A DNA stretch of 64,000 bases from Plectrocnemia conspersa (taxonomy: Eukaryota > Arthropoda > Insecta > Trichoptera > Polycentropodidae), in NCBI GenBank assembly GCA_009617715.1, contig VTFK01000402.1, positions 1 through 64,000 on the forward strand, in the 5' to 3' direction. The notes beneath the pieces were generated by a model. The model worked only from the letters and a program-made list of their open reading frames with translations, was not told the DNA's origin and searched no databases. The translations under genes and the position numbers were made by a program. Below are positions 49,700 to 59,869 of the stretch, piece after piece (position 1 is the first letter of the stretch; each line of letters starts with the position of its first letter).

Positions 49700-50390
49700 T
49701 AGACGCGACCTTGCGGAACATGTGCTCCCACCAATTGATTAAAATCACCTCCTGATGCGCGCACAATGGCCGCTATCTTAATTGTTGCGACCAAACCGTT
49801 AACGTGCTTGACCTTTCGAATAGTTTGACCGTTAGATTCTTATTCTGCTTTCGCCAAAAAGTAAGTAGCGATTTAATTTGAATACATTTATACGACGTTA
49901 TGTAAATGTTTCGAAAATGGCGCGCGCGGAAATCGAAAGTTGGTTGGACGGCGCTGACCTTGAGTTCGCGCTTCCCGTCTCAGCGTCCCGCCTGTCGCGT
50001 TCCGGTGCGAGCAACGTGAGCAACGATTGTAACGAACACACGTCAACCCCTCGCGACGCACGCGAAGCGACTGGCAGCAGTCGCTCTTGATAACACGCGC
50101 TCGCCTTCGTGAGCGTTGAAGAAGCTCTACATACGATGGTTGCTGTTGCTTCCGCGTTGGACTTGACGTTATTTAGGACTGGCTTTTTCTCTATCACGTT
50201 TGCAGGTGCACCCGCGCGCAGCTTATCTCGCACCCGATTAATCCGTGCGTGTACAGGCGTAACTAGGGTTTTGGCGATCCTGGCATTTTTTTACCTCATG
50301 CCCTTTCTAAAATTCGCAAATTATAATAGTAATCCAATAGGCGCATGCGGCATGGGAAGCGATTTTTTGCAACGCGAGGACTTCTGATAG
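49700..50390 (+). promoter_or_regulatory. Local G+C- and CpG-rich island
   Basis: Between about 49705 and 50280 the sequence is rich in CG dinucleotides (GATGCGCGCACAATGGCCGC, ATGGCGCGCGCGGAAATCG, GCACCCGCGCGCAGC), unlike any other stretch of this length here except the candidate LTR near 59.3 kb. In insects such islands often mark first exons or promoters of conserved genes. A short open frame with a favourable start lies inside it. A transposon origin cannot be excluded: around 50255 GGCGTAACTAGGGTTTTGGC resembles the end of a dispersed element. Confidence 0.35.
49917..50090 (+). CDS. Possible first coding exon, product unknown
   Basis: ATG at 49917 sits in TTTCGAAAATGGCG, a good insect start context (A at -3, G at +4). 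The frame opens MARAEIESWLDGADLEFALP and continues serine/arginine-rich to a stop at 50088-50090; an in-frame upstream ATG exists at 49878. A plausible splice donor (AAC|GTGAGC) occurs at 50015/50016, so a real exon might end there. No domain is recognised. The opposite strand also has a 111-codon frame (49898-50233), as expected for G+C-rich DNA, so coding status is uncertain. Confidence 0.3.
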   Translation: MARAEIESWLDGADLEFALPVSASRLSRSGASNVSNDCNEHTSTPRDAREATGSSRS

Positions 50391-50889
50391 ATTTTATATT
50401 TTTTTTTAAAAATAAAAAGCCGAATAATAATTTTAATTTTGCAATAAAAATTTTAAATATTCAAAAAATTGTATAAGTTCTCATCGTTTTTAGATTATGT
50501 ATGTTTAAATTGCTTTATTGCGGGGCCCAGCTAACAGGGGTCGAGTGCCGTTGTTTAACCTTTACCGGACAAAAACTTTTTTCTTATTGAATCCACTGTG
50601 GTCCAATTTATTTAATCACAAAAATTAGGCTTCTAACCTATTATTTATATATCATTTATTTGAGGTATACCCTGTACCCGTTCCAGATGTTGGAACCACT
50701 ATCTTTAAAAAAAACACCCAGAATGTAATGTTAAAAGAACGAATGTTTCGCCCTATCCTTGTAAATAGGTAGTATTAAGCTAATTGTTCCCGATTGTAAT
50801 TCATACAACACCAAAGGTTCTCAACATATTTTTAATCGCACAACATTTATTATTGTTTTTTTTATTACTTTGATATATGAAATTTAAGG

Positions 50890-51480
50890 TTCAGTGTTTA
50901 GTAACCCTAAGGGGAGTGACTTCGCAGGCAGAAAGACCCAGTTGGAAACTGATAAAAAAAGATTAGATTATATTACATATCGTCTCTTCTGTTCATTTAG
51001 TGGTGGAGAAGCTGGCGGAGGGATGATGTTCTGTAAAAGGTTTTTAAATGGCTTTGTAGGAAACAGTGACAGTGTTTGGTGGTCAGGTCCCGTCTGCCAG
51101 TCTCCATTAGAGACCAAGCATAAATATTAAAGTTTGCAAAACTCTCTGTTGAAACATAATCATGCAGCGATCAACCAGACAATCGTTGCAGTCGCTTCTT
51201 AGAACAACGAAATATGTATACGCCTTTAAAAAGTGACATTTGTTTGATGAACTATGCAACGGGAATGTTGTAGCCTTACGGTGCTTTTTGTCTTCCGGTG
51301 ATATATTGTTTCCCGTGACCGTTCCTTAACAAATAAATATTCATTCAATACACCGGAAAATCCTTGCGTTTAATTTATGTAAAACACTTTTTTCTAGTCG
51401 TAACGAAGACCTTCGTATGGTCTTATCCTTTATACTATTGTCATGTTGAATGATCATTTTTGATCACAATCAAGAATAAT
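50890..51480 (-). repeat. Dispersed repeat family B, copy 2 (inverted)
   Basis: The reverse complement aligns with 880-1400 block by block: TCGTTACGACTAGAAAAA, GAATATTTATTTGTTAAGGA, ACGGTCAC, CATATTTCGTTGTTCTAAGA, GGTTGATCGCTGCATGATT, and CGCCAGCTTCTCCACCAC. The open frame at 50894-51130 is within the repeat and is not a gene. Confidence 0.6.
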
Positions 51481-51890
51481 ATCTCCCACAGAAACATTAA
51501 ATATATCTATTTACATATGTACATTACAATTACTTATTTATATACTTGATGTTTGGATATATTTGTCCATCGTATGATATTTCTCAAAGCAATCTTCCAT
51601 ATGAATATATGATTTTGAATTATGTTTTTAAACATCTCTTGTTTTTCTTTCATTAGTTTTTTATACATAATATAGGAATTTATTATATGGAAATAATACC
51701 TATTTGGGACGATTTTTTTGCCCTTCCATGCAAATACTTAAATATTCTTTTTTCGTTTATTTTCATGTTACAAATGTTACAAATTGCGTATTGTTTTATA
51801 GCTTGTGTTAGCACTAACTAATTAGTTAAATATACTTTTTATAAAAGTAAATTATCAGAAAAAAAAAATGTAAAATTGGCTGGGTAATCC

Positions 51891-51964
51891 AATTTGAGTT
51901 TCATATGTTGGCAGCACTATAAATCAGACAGCTGTCAATAATCACGCGTGTTCAAACTGTCAAA
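51891..51964 (+). mobile_element. Mariner 5' leader fragment
   Basis: 74 bases matching the leader of the mariner copy at 46961-47034 with 8 differences. No transposase follows in this orientation, so it is a truncated end or a deletion derivative. About 700 bases on, an opposite-strand mariner remnant occurs (52644-53057). Confidence 0.7.
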
Positions 51965-52215
51965 CACAGGAACGATGTTCCGACTTTTCCTGGGGTCAAT
52001 GGTCGTTCCTTTAATATTTTGATTTCATTTAAATTCATATTATTTTAATAAATAGCATGAATTTTTCTAGCCAAATTCAAGTGGGCGTCCACATTAAAAT
52101 CAATGTAATCGTATCGTTATCATCGCAGTGAAAACGCTTGGTTATATATCGCTTATAATAAGCCTTCTATAGCAATATTACGACTTACAATAAGTAAGCA
52201 TCGAATGAAGCGCAT

Positions 52216-52397
52216 CTAAACTTAATTTTGATCAATAGGAGAGCGCAAAAAACATTTATTACTTCTCAGAAGTCAAAAATTCACGTCAAAATCAATAAAA
52301 TCGTAATCACGATTTTATTGATTTTGACGTGAATTTTTGACTTCTGAGAAGTGATAATGGTTTTTGCACTCCCTTATTGACCAAAATTTGGTTTGAA
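52216..52397. repeat. Foldback / MITE-like inverted repeat
   Basis: Perfect 44-base arms at 52261-52304 and 52309-52352 around a 4-base loop (AATC). Imperfect complementarity continues outward through GCGCAAAAAAC / GGTTTTTGCACTC and TTTTGATCAATAGG / CCTTATTGACCAAAATTT, giving total arms near 90 bases. No coding capacity. The near-identical inner arms suggest a recent origin or gene conversion between arms. Confidence 0.9.
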
Positions 52398-52643
52398 TAT
52401 ACTTTGATCAATACTTGAAATAAAAATATTTATTATATATAAGGTTTATAAATATGGTTATGTTTATATTTTGTTATTAGCTACAATGTAAATAAAATAA
52501 GAAAATAATATCCTGATCTTTGCGTAAGCGGTGGTGATTTTCGTTACGACAAAGTTTGTTGTTATTATTTAAATCGCTACAAAGGGTTAGCTACAATTTT
52601 TTCACTTCAATAAAAAAAATACTGGTCGTATGATAATGAATGT

Positions 52644-53057
52644 TTATTTCACTGAAAAAACCCAATTACTAAAGTCATGTCTAAAAATAATTTGTCTGAA
52701 TGTCTACTTTCTCGCCTCTGGCATTCCTCGAATCTGACAAAACGCGTGGGATGTTTGATATCTCTTGACGAATATTCATTGTAGCTAGTTTATTCAAGTT
52801 AAGACGATATTTAAGATAATTTAATAAAAAAATCAAGAGATTTAAATCTGGGGGCGGGGAGGCCATGGGATGTCACCTCTACGCGATATCAGTTTGTTAG
52901 GAAACATTTCTTTCACATTGGATGTATGGTTGGTTGCCAATTGGATTTTATATAGGTGTAGATTCAAGTCATTTTCAAGAAGAACGCTTGCGATCCGTAA
53001 GTATGCGTAAAACAGGCGCCGAACAATCACACGTTATTCCCTCGTGAAGCGATCCAT
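52644..53057 (-). pseudogene. Internally deleted mariner transposase
   Basis: Minus strand starts MDRFTRE at 53057 and continues RVIVRRLFYAYLRIASV, the helix-turn-helix start of mariner proteins. A LHLYKIQLA piece follows (the 'YKIQLxQEL' motif), and the sequence then jumps to NVKEMFPNKLISRRGDIPWP and PRPQI (from ISRRGDxxWPPRSPDL), IRQEISNIPRVL, and finally IFRHDFSNWVFSVK with a stop at 52646-52644. The catalytic core is missing. Frameshifts within the remainder show further decay. It belongs to the same broad family as 47100-47855 but is not an obvious copy of it. Confidence 0.85.
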
Positions 53058-53069
53058 TGCGAGTAAATT

Positions 53070-54660
53070 TCCAAAGTCACTTCAACCCACTTCTTCGCGT
53101 GGTTTCCACTCAGAAGCGATTTAAAATGTGCAAAGGTTATGGCCTATCCTGTTAGTCAAGTCAGTTTCTTCTAGGTTGTAGTCCAAGTTGAAAGCCACTT
53201 TAAGTTCAAATGTCGTGAACTCTGAAGTAAATATTCAAGTATACATGTCAGTAAAAATCTATAAGAAAGTCTTGGAAGAATGTTTTAGACGAAGCGTAAA
53301 TTATATATTATATCTATGACCCCCTCCATATTATCTTTCGTTTTCCGCCCCTTTATAATGAGATTACAATTACAAAATGTAGCGAGTTTATTTTAAATAA
53401 TTTTTGTTCGCCCTAGAGCAGATCAGCAGCGGCCGTTTCGAGGTCAATCTTTTCTCAAGGAAACATATATCTTTAATCCTTTCTGATTTATTACGGGTAC
53501 TTTGTGACTTGATCTGTCCTGTTGTGGTACCTTATTTTAACGAAAAATCCTATTTTTTCTTAGACGGTTAAAATGCTTTGTTTAACACTGGCCTTTTTAT
53601 GATTTATTAGCTTTATCTAATATATTTATAAAAAAATTATATAAATATATATTTTTTTATTGCCATAATCACATAGCCTATATTTAAAATAATATCAAAG
53701 AATCAGCGAAAATACAAATGTGCACTTTTATAAAAAACTATCGAAGTTTTTATATACTTTATATTTCTGTTTTCGTATTTTTATTTTTTTATATAGGTGT
53801 ATACGATGCGTTATTTTTTTCTTGCGATGTTTTGACGCTGCGCTGTTTTGTCGGCGCTATTCTGTCGTTTTAACGGGATACCTATTAGATTAGTGTGTTA
53901 GTGTGGTTACGCAAAATATTTTTATAGTATTTTCTTATTTATTTTTTGGTACTTGTATGCTTAAATAAAGCTTTAAAGAACAATATGTGTTATATATATT
54001 ATATTTATAACTTTACTTTTAATGACTTTAAATTTAGGAAAAATAGTATTACAGGTAATTGTTTTTATATTGCTATTCTTTTAATTAAATATCGGTCTGA
54101 GTGTCGCAACGGCAGCAAGCCCTTTAGAGCGGAGCTCCAAAGTGTGTTGAGTTTGGAATCAGATATTTAACGCTAGAGTTACTGCCCTTTTCACTTTAAA
54201 GAGGCAGTAGGAAAATTTGTCCACGTTTCGTAAATATAATTGATTACGTTAGATTATATTACTTGATTTAATTTTTTCATTACCTGAAATATTTATTTGA
54301 GTTATTTTTGTAATTTATTCGCGATTGGTTTAATGATTTAAGTACTTGTAAAAATAGCTGTTTTGTCAGCGTGCATATTATAGATGTACGAGTATTTTTT
54401 AATTTTGTATATCGTTCGTATACGGATAAATTCCCTAAAAAGCTCCAGCTGAAATTTAGCGCGGTGTTGATTATTTAGTGAAACAACATTGTTTTTACTT
54501 ATCATATCAAGTGTAACAAATAATATTATTACTGTATATATTCTTATTATCAATTAAAAAAATCATGAATAATAAGAACCTTTGCTTCGCAGAACGATTA
54601 TTTTGCGCATTGGTTTTAACTCGGTCACTATTTATCAAATTACAGACATTCACCCGTTTG
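53070..54660. other. Unassigned sequence
   Basis: No feature recognised. About 53040-53230, just beyond the mariner start, is likely its 5' leader but no terminal repeat was identified. The frames at 53946-54170 and 54338-54553 have no recognisable domains. Confidence 0.45.
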
Positions 54661-54667
54661 CATTCCA

Positions 54668-54885
54668 CTTTTAGAACCCTTGCTATTTATAATATTTATA
54701 AGTGATAAATTAACTTAGCCGCATTAAAACGATGTCACCGCTTTACTCGCTGACGTCACAGACATTTTATGCTCTTATAAAAAAACCCATAGTCTTGCAA
54801 ATAAAATAAACATGATTACAAAATGGTATGATAAATGGCTAGTTACTTTAAATCCCACTAAAAGTTTTTTCGTAAAAGTAAAAAT
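54668..54885 (+). pseudogene. Jockey-like RT remnant, YADD-to-thumb region
   Basis: One frame with two stops reads LLEPLLFIIFISDKLT, then NDVTALLADVTDILCSYKKT, then NKINMITKWYDKWLVTLNPT and KSFFVKVK. This matches the Jockey block 'VLGPLLFxIFISDLP..xxxALFADDT....LQ.xLNxxxxWxxKWxLxxNPxKSxxxxF'. The YADD box is ADV here (second aspartate lost). The fragment has no 5' or 3' continuation that I can recognise. It lies in the plus orientation, unlike those at 5.7-9.3 and 63.1 kb. Confidence 0.85.
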
Positions 54886-54889
54886 TCTT

Positions 54890-55850
54890 CCGCTGTCGAT
54901 GAATTAGCTAAAATTAAAATATGTACCATATTTCTAATAAAGAACTAAGGCCTTAATTAGGATTTGAAACTTTCGTAAAAATCTCATATAATTATTAATT
55001 ATTTGCTATTTTATTATAATAAAACGTTTAAGACTACCAGCACAGAAGTTTTTCTTGTCCGAAGAAACTACCATTTCACGTTTGAAACAGATAAGGTACA
55101 TTTGTGTGCTCATCGCGATTTTTTAAATATAAATATATCTATTACATATTTGGTTGCGCAGTCTATTTTTTTTAATTGATTAACTAAACCAATACATAGT
55201 ATTTATTTAATGGAATTTATTAAAATATTTAAATAATATATGTACAACATTTTCATGATCTTTATAAATGTGATTTAAGCAACTTACAACTTTACGTGAC
55301 GATTTTTGTCTTTTCTATAATTTTTTATTAGAATCTATGTATGTTGCTAATTCACGAGTAATTATAAGTATTTTTTTAGTATAAGCTTTAAATATATGTA
55401 ATATATCCGATGTGAAATTCTAAGCAGCAACATTAGTACAATAGATTGAAACTGAAATACCGCTTACTTTATGAGATATATATTCATAAATTAATTAAGT
55501 CACATTTAAATATTAATTTTGCTTTCTAAATAAGTTTCACTCATTCCTTTTCCTCCCACCCGAAAGTTAAGAAGCAATTTTAATAAGTTAAAATTAATAA
55601 AGATTATCTACTAATTAATGGATTATCTAAAATGAAAGCTCAAAGAGTATTAAACATAATTATTTTAGTTTATAAATTAAAATTATTTGTATCATATTTT
55701 TATGATACGTTGATTATATTTACCATATTAAACAAACATTATTGATTATAATTTCTCTTTATTGTGGGATTTTAATTGATTATCTGCTCTGTATATGGAA
55801 TATATTTGAAATAATAAATAAAAATAATTAATTTTGATGTATTATATTAT
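54890..55850. other. A+T-rich, nothing recognised
   Basis: No coding, RNA or repeat feature seen. Confidence 0.5.
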
Positions 55851-55856
55851 CTCGAG

Positions 55857-56060
55857 CGATACGCAATAATGATGCTTATGAGCTTCAGCGTGCAGATTAA
55901 TTTTCCGCCGGCCAATATCAATGCCCAGAAATAGCCGATGTTCGGCGGCTAAGCGATCGGCCGTCAGTCTAATTCCGACTGACATGTTTGATGGAATATA
56001 TTAAAGTTAATTAATATATACAACGGCCATCGAAATATCAGCTACCACTGAGGTACCCCT
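55857..56060. other. G+C-rich island with small hairpins
   Basis: A compact block much richer in G+C than its flanks, with several short inverted repeats: GCCGATGTTCGGC (near 55935) and GTCAGTCTAATTCCGACTGAC (55963-55983), and GGCCGG/CGGCCG motifs. There is no open frame longer than a few tens of codons. It could be a conserved regulatory element or an unrecognised structured RNA. I cannot tell from sequence alone. Confidence 0.35.
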
Positions 56061-56289
56061 TCACTACACTACTTTTATAATATATAAAAAAAAAAACCTA
56101 CAAGTGTTCCAACTGTATAATTTACGAATATTATTGATTCAAATTACTTAATACAAGTGAGTTAGTTATATGACGCGGGCATTTAATACACGAGAGGCAG
56201 TGATATTATATAAAGTCAAATCTATCCGAACAGGTAGATAAAAATGGATATTTTAATTTGTTTAATAAGCAAATAACATTTTGATGTGG

Positions 56290-57465
56290 ATGTAGGGTTG
56301 CCAACTGTCCCGGAATGACCCGAATAAATAATCTTTCGAGCAAACTTATGTGGGTACTAAATGTTTTACACAAATAATCCTTTTGCGACAATGACGTCTC
56401 CAGACAAAGTGCTGCCCTTAGGCAATTTTCAAAATGGCACCCCTACACTTTTACTTTTAATGTGATATTTTAATTGTTATGTTACAATTAAAGTGACATA
56501 ATGTAAATTCTAGACCTGTGTAAGGGTTATAAAAATAATAATTATTAATGAAATTAAGTTTTTAAGTATAACAAAATATTTTATCAACTGGCATTAGACC
56601 CCAATTTTTATTGTCTGCAGTATTATTATAGACGCTGTTAAAATTTTGGCTGTTAACATCTGTAATGCTGAAATGGTAGATGTGCAACACTGATAGTCTT
56701 ACACCAGCGAGCTGCCTGTGAAGCAATTACAATAGATCAGAGTCAACGCATTCGCTAGTTTATGTGTTTAGGTAATATATTTTCTAAAAAAATATAAATG
56801 ACAAATATAAAAACTTATATCAAACCGTGTTTCTCAATATATTTCTATACTATAACACTATAGATATATTTAAACAAATTTCATATAATATTAGTTTATA
56901 CGGAGCCACCATCAATGCCTTTGCATGAAGTAATTATATGTTTCGCGAAACACACGACCAAGTTACCGCATAGCTTCTTTAGTAGGATGTTATCTTTATT
57001 TAATGATACTTTACCTCAAAACTTTTTTAGACTTTCATGATTTTTCATGCTAATATTATAAGAGTTCCGCGTATGTAACAATAATAACATTTATAATTTT
57101 TCATATATATTTTTAACAAACTGTTTTATTGTTTATATATTGTACCTATGTTAGGCTAACTCAAAACAATTTTTAATTTCAATTTCCATGAATTTCAAAT
57201 GTGTATTATTTGATTGCCAAGTGAAAACTTAGTAAAAAATATAGGCATTATTTTTAACTAAGACAACTATTTTTGTTCTTAAAATTAATTTTTTTTTAAA
57301 CCATTTTCAAGCCAATGCGTAACACATAAACTTTAACGTCAGGAGTGCTAAACTAATTCCAAGAGAATAAATTAAAAAATAAATATATTCCGACACCAAA
57401 TTGCAGCCCCTCAAAATTTCCGCCCCGAGGCAATCTCTTGCCTGCGTCATTATATTTTCCATATT
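56290..57465. mobile_element. Candidate decayed DNA element(s)
   Basis: AGGGTTGCCAACTGTCCCGG at about 56293 resembles ends of some insect DNA transposons. CTGCCCTTAGGCAATTTTCA (56412) and AGCCCCTCAAAATTTCCGCC with CCGAGGCAATC (57405-57440) look like inverted, C-rich subterminal motifs, and AATGACG occurs at both outer edges in inverted orientation. No transposase is recognisable between them and boundaries are not defined. Confidence 0.25.
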
Positions 57466-57469
57466 CCCA

Positions 57470-58385
57470 ACGCTGTGCGGAATTAAATATTTTATTAAAA
57501 ATTTAATTAAGAGTTAAAAAAACATGTTAACAATTATATCGTGAAAAACATTATACAAACAATGAAACACTCTTCTTAAATCAGTAGTATCATATTACCA
57601 TATTATACGAATAAGTAAATTAGTAGTAGCAGGTCATGGCAAGGAATGGCGCTAAGGGTGCAATTAAAACCTATTCACGAGTTGGTTTAAGTTTCAACAA
57701 TTACTTTAAAATTACAACGTTAGATCGTGAATGTTGTTTACTGAATAGGAGTAATTTGTAACTATATATATATGTGTGTTATACATATATCCACTTACAA
57801 CAAACAAAACTATAATTTTGAATGGAAGTTGTTTTCGGTTGTGTAAAATATTGTGTAAAAATACATAATATAATCAAGGTTAAATCTCAAAGACAATTTA
57901 AAACTGCCGTACAATAATTTTTCATTTATCCATTTATTCACAAGGAAAATTCCTGTTTCCGAATAAAAAGTAATAGTATGCATAGGTTTATTTTGGGGAT
58001 AAAAATACACATATGTTGACATTGAAAATGCGTACACAATGAAAAGAAAAGTTTCTGAAATATGTTTCCTCGATTTTTACTTTTAAATTTAGTTTCAGTT
58101 TATATATTCTTACTTAAAGTTGTGTATGTAATATATAACAGCACGAAAAACCATTTAAAGAGATCTTGGTCAAGATATTTTCTTTGCCAAAAAAATATTT
58201 AATGGGATTATTTAAGCAATAATCTATTAAAAATGTTCATAAAAGATATAAAGACGTTTTAGTAACAATGCAATGAGTATAAAAACTGTTATCTTTAACT
58301 TTTCCTTCTCATGAATTTTTAGTGCTAATACTATATGTATATATTATGTGGTAATGATACCCGCCATTTCCATTTCAGCAACAGT
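57470..58385. other. A+T-rich, nothing recognised
   Basis: No feature supported. The 75-codon minus-strand frame at 57810-58037 has no recognisable domain. Confidence 0.5.
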
Positions 58386-58389
58386 TGCA

Positions 58390-58444
58390 AAATTTTATGA
58401 TCATGGCTGGAGTATCACAACCGAAATATCAAATAATAAGTTCA

Positions 58445-58491
<47 letters not shown>
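58390..58491 (+). repeat. Retroelement 3'-end-like repeat, copy 2, with (TA)n tail
   Basis: CATGGCTGGAGTATCACAAC and CGAAATATCAAATAATA match the segment at 28195-28270 and run into a ~40-base (TA)n (58452-58490). The simple-repeat tail directly after a shared block is what a LINE/SINE 3' end followed by tail expansion would look like. Confidence 0.55.
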
Positions 58492-58494
<3 letters not shown>

Positions 58495-59088
58495 TCCTTT
58501 ACGGAAAAATAGTTAATTTCTTTATATTTAGGTATTGTGATAAATCGTTCATACTGTGATACTGCGATCTCATAAGTCATCTCAAATCTAAAGCTATTTT
58601 CTGGTGACTTAAAATGACGGCTTGACCGAATCGATCGAAATGGAAAGGGTGATTTTTTCGGAATTTCATGCTGGTCAAGACTTGTACTAGGTCGTGTGTA
58701 ATTGTCTGAATTCTGGTGATTTTTTTACCACGGCATTCTGGCTTATATATTATTAGATAATTTAGAGAAGAGCAACACTTATTCCATATTATGCATCATT
58801 TACCAATCAACTGTAATTTCAGCAGTACTGAAATTCCGTATCTGTACTACAAGATTGTTGTATTGATAAGTGTAAGTCATCCGTTTATTTGCGTTAAACG
58901 TGTTGTAGTGCTTTCTTTTTAGGTTTTGCTACCTGCTCAAGAGAATGTGTTTTGTTAGATATTTTGTCTGTTTCTGATATACGGTCGGTTTTCTCAAAAG
59001 AACACATTTTTTTGACAGAAAATTTTAGCGTTATATTGCTAATCAAATATCCTTGAAATTATTTCTTAGTATCACGTTCAAATTCCGC

Positions 59089-59866
59089 TGTTTTCTTAAG
59101 GGGCGTAGCCCTAGGGGTGAATGACCTCGTGACCAATGAGACTCTTTGGTGAATCCTATTAGATTGTTTATTAAGTTATAATTACAATTTTGACTATGGA
59201 CGATTACGGCGTGATATTTCTTGCGATGAAGGTGTAAGTACGGGGCGCAGGTGGCAATGGCTGTAGATAATGCTTAGGGTTCTTAGACTGCGTGTGGTGA
59301 GCGTCAGGTGTGATCTTCAGGTCTGTCGGTGAGGGCGCGTGGCTGATTCCTCCGGATGACTGCTGGTAGATCTTGGCTCTCTGGTCGTCTGCGTCGCTGG
59401 CTCTGCTGTCTGGTGACGTCTCTTGTCTCGTGCTTCAGCCGTCTCGTATCTCGGACCGTCTCTTGTGGTTCCGTGGACCGTCTGCCTTCACCTCGTCGGA
59501 GTCCAGGCTTATATCCTTTAGTAGGATGCACGCTAGCTGGCAAATCACGATTATGCATCGATCTCCTAGCCAGTCGCTGAAGTGGGTTCTTAGAATTCGA
59601 AAAATTGTATGTGTATTTCGAAAGACAGTTTCTTGCTTGGCTCCAGACTTTCGAATTCCTTGGAAAGGGTTTGCATTGTGATGATTGATTGCGTCCATAC
59701 CATTTTGTCACAAATGGGATTCTCTTAACGACCCGTGTTTTGTCAAAATAAATCCTTTTTGTGTCATGATGTTTGTCTCATTGTTAATGAATGAACGTTT
59801 TTGGTCACGGCCATTAACAATGAGACAATCGCCCTTTTAAATGTGCTTATATGTGTGGTCGCCACA
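59089..59866 (-). mobile_element. Candidate solo LTR
   Basis: On the minus strand the block starts TGTGGCGACCACACATATAA and ends CCCTAGGGCTACGCCCCTTA then AGAAAACA, i.e. TG...CA termini about 778 bases apart. It is G+C-rich relative to its surroundings, contains a TATATAAG-like signal near its start and a 17-bp-arm hairpin (59773-59828), and has no gag or pol nearby. The 135-codon minus-strand frame (59304-59711) and its opposite-strand companions fall inside it and are probably not genes. Flanking 4-6 bases do not match, so the exact boundaries or the solo-LTR interpretation could be wrong. Confidence 0.45.
59773..59828. repeat. 17-bp-arm inverted repeat
   Basis: TTGTCTCATTGTTAATG (59773-59789) and CATTAACAATGAGACAA (59812-59828) are perfect reverse complements with a 22-base spacer. 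They lie near the 5' end of the candidate LTR, where they could form a transcript hairpin or a factor-binding site. Confidence 0.85.
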
Positions 59867-59869
59867 TTT

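Noticed and set aside
50255..50330. GGCGTAACTAGGGTTTTGGC..CCTGGCATTTT as a transposon end
   Set aside because: Resembles ends of dispersed elements from memory, but no inverted partner or target duplication could be found within the window; only mentioned as a caution for the island at 49.7-50.4 kb.
59304..59711. 135-codon minus-strand frame, arginine/serine-rich
   Set aside because: Four overlapping frames exist on both strands of the same G+C-rich block; composition is what random G+C-rich DNA gives, and the block better fits an LTR. Not called as a gene.
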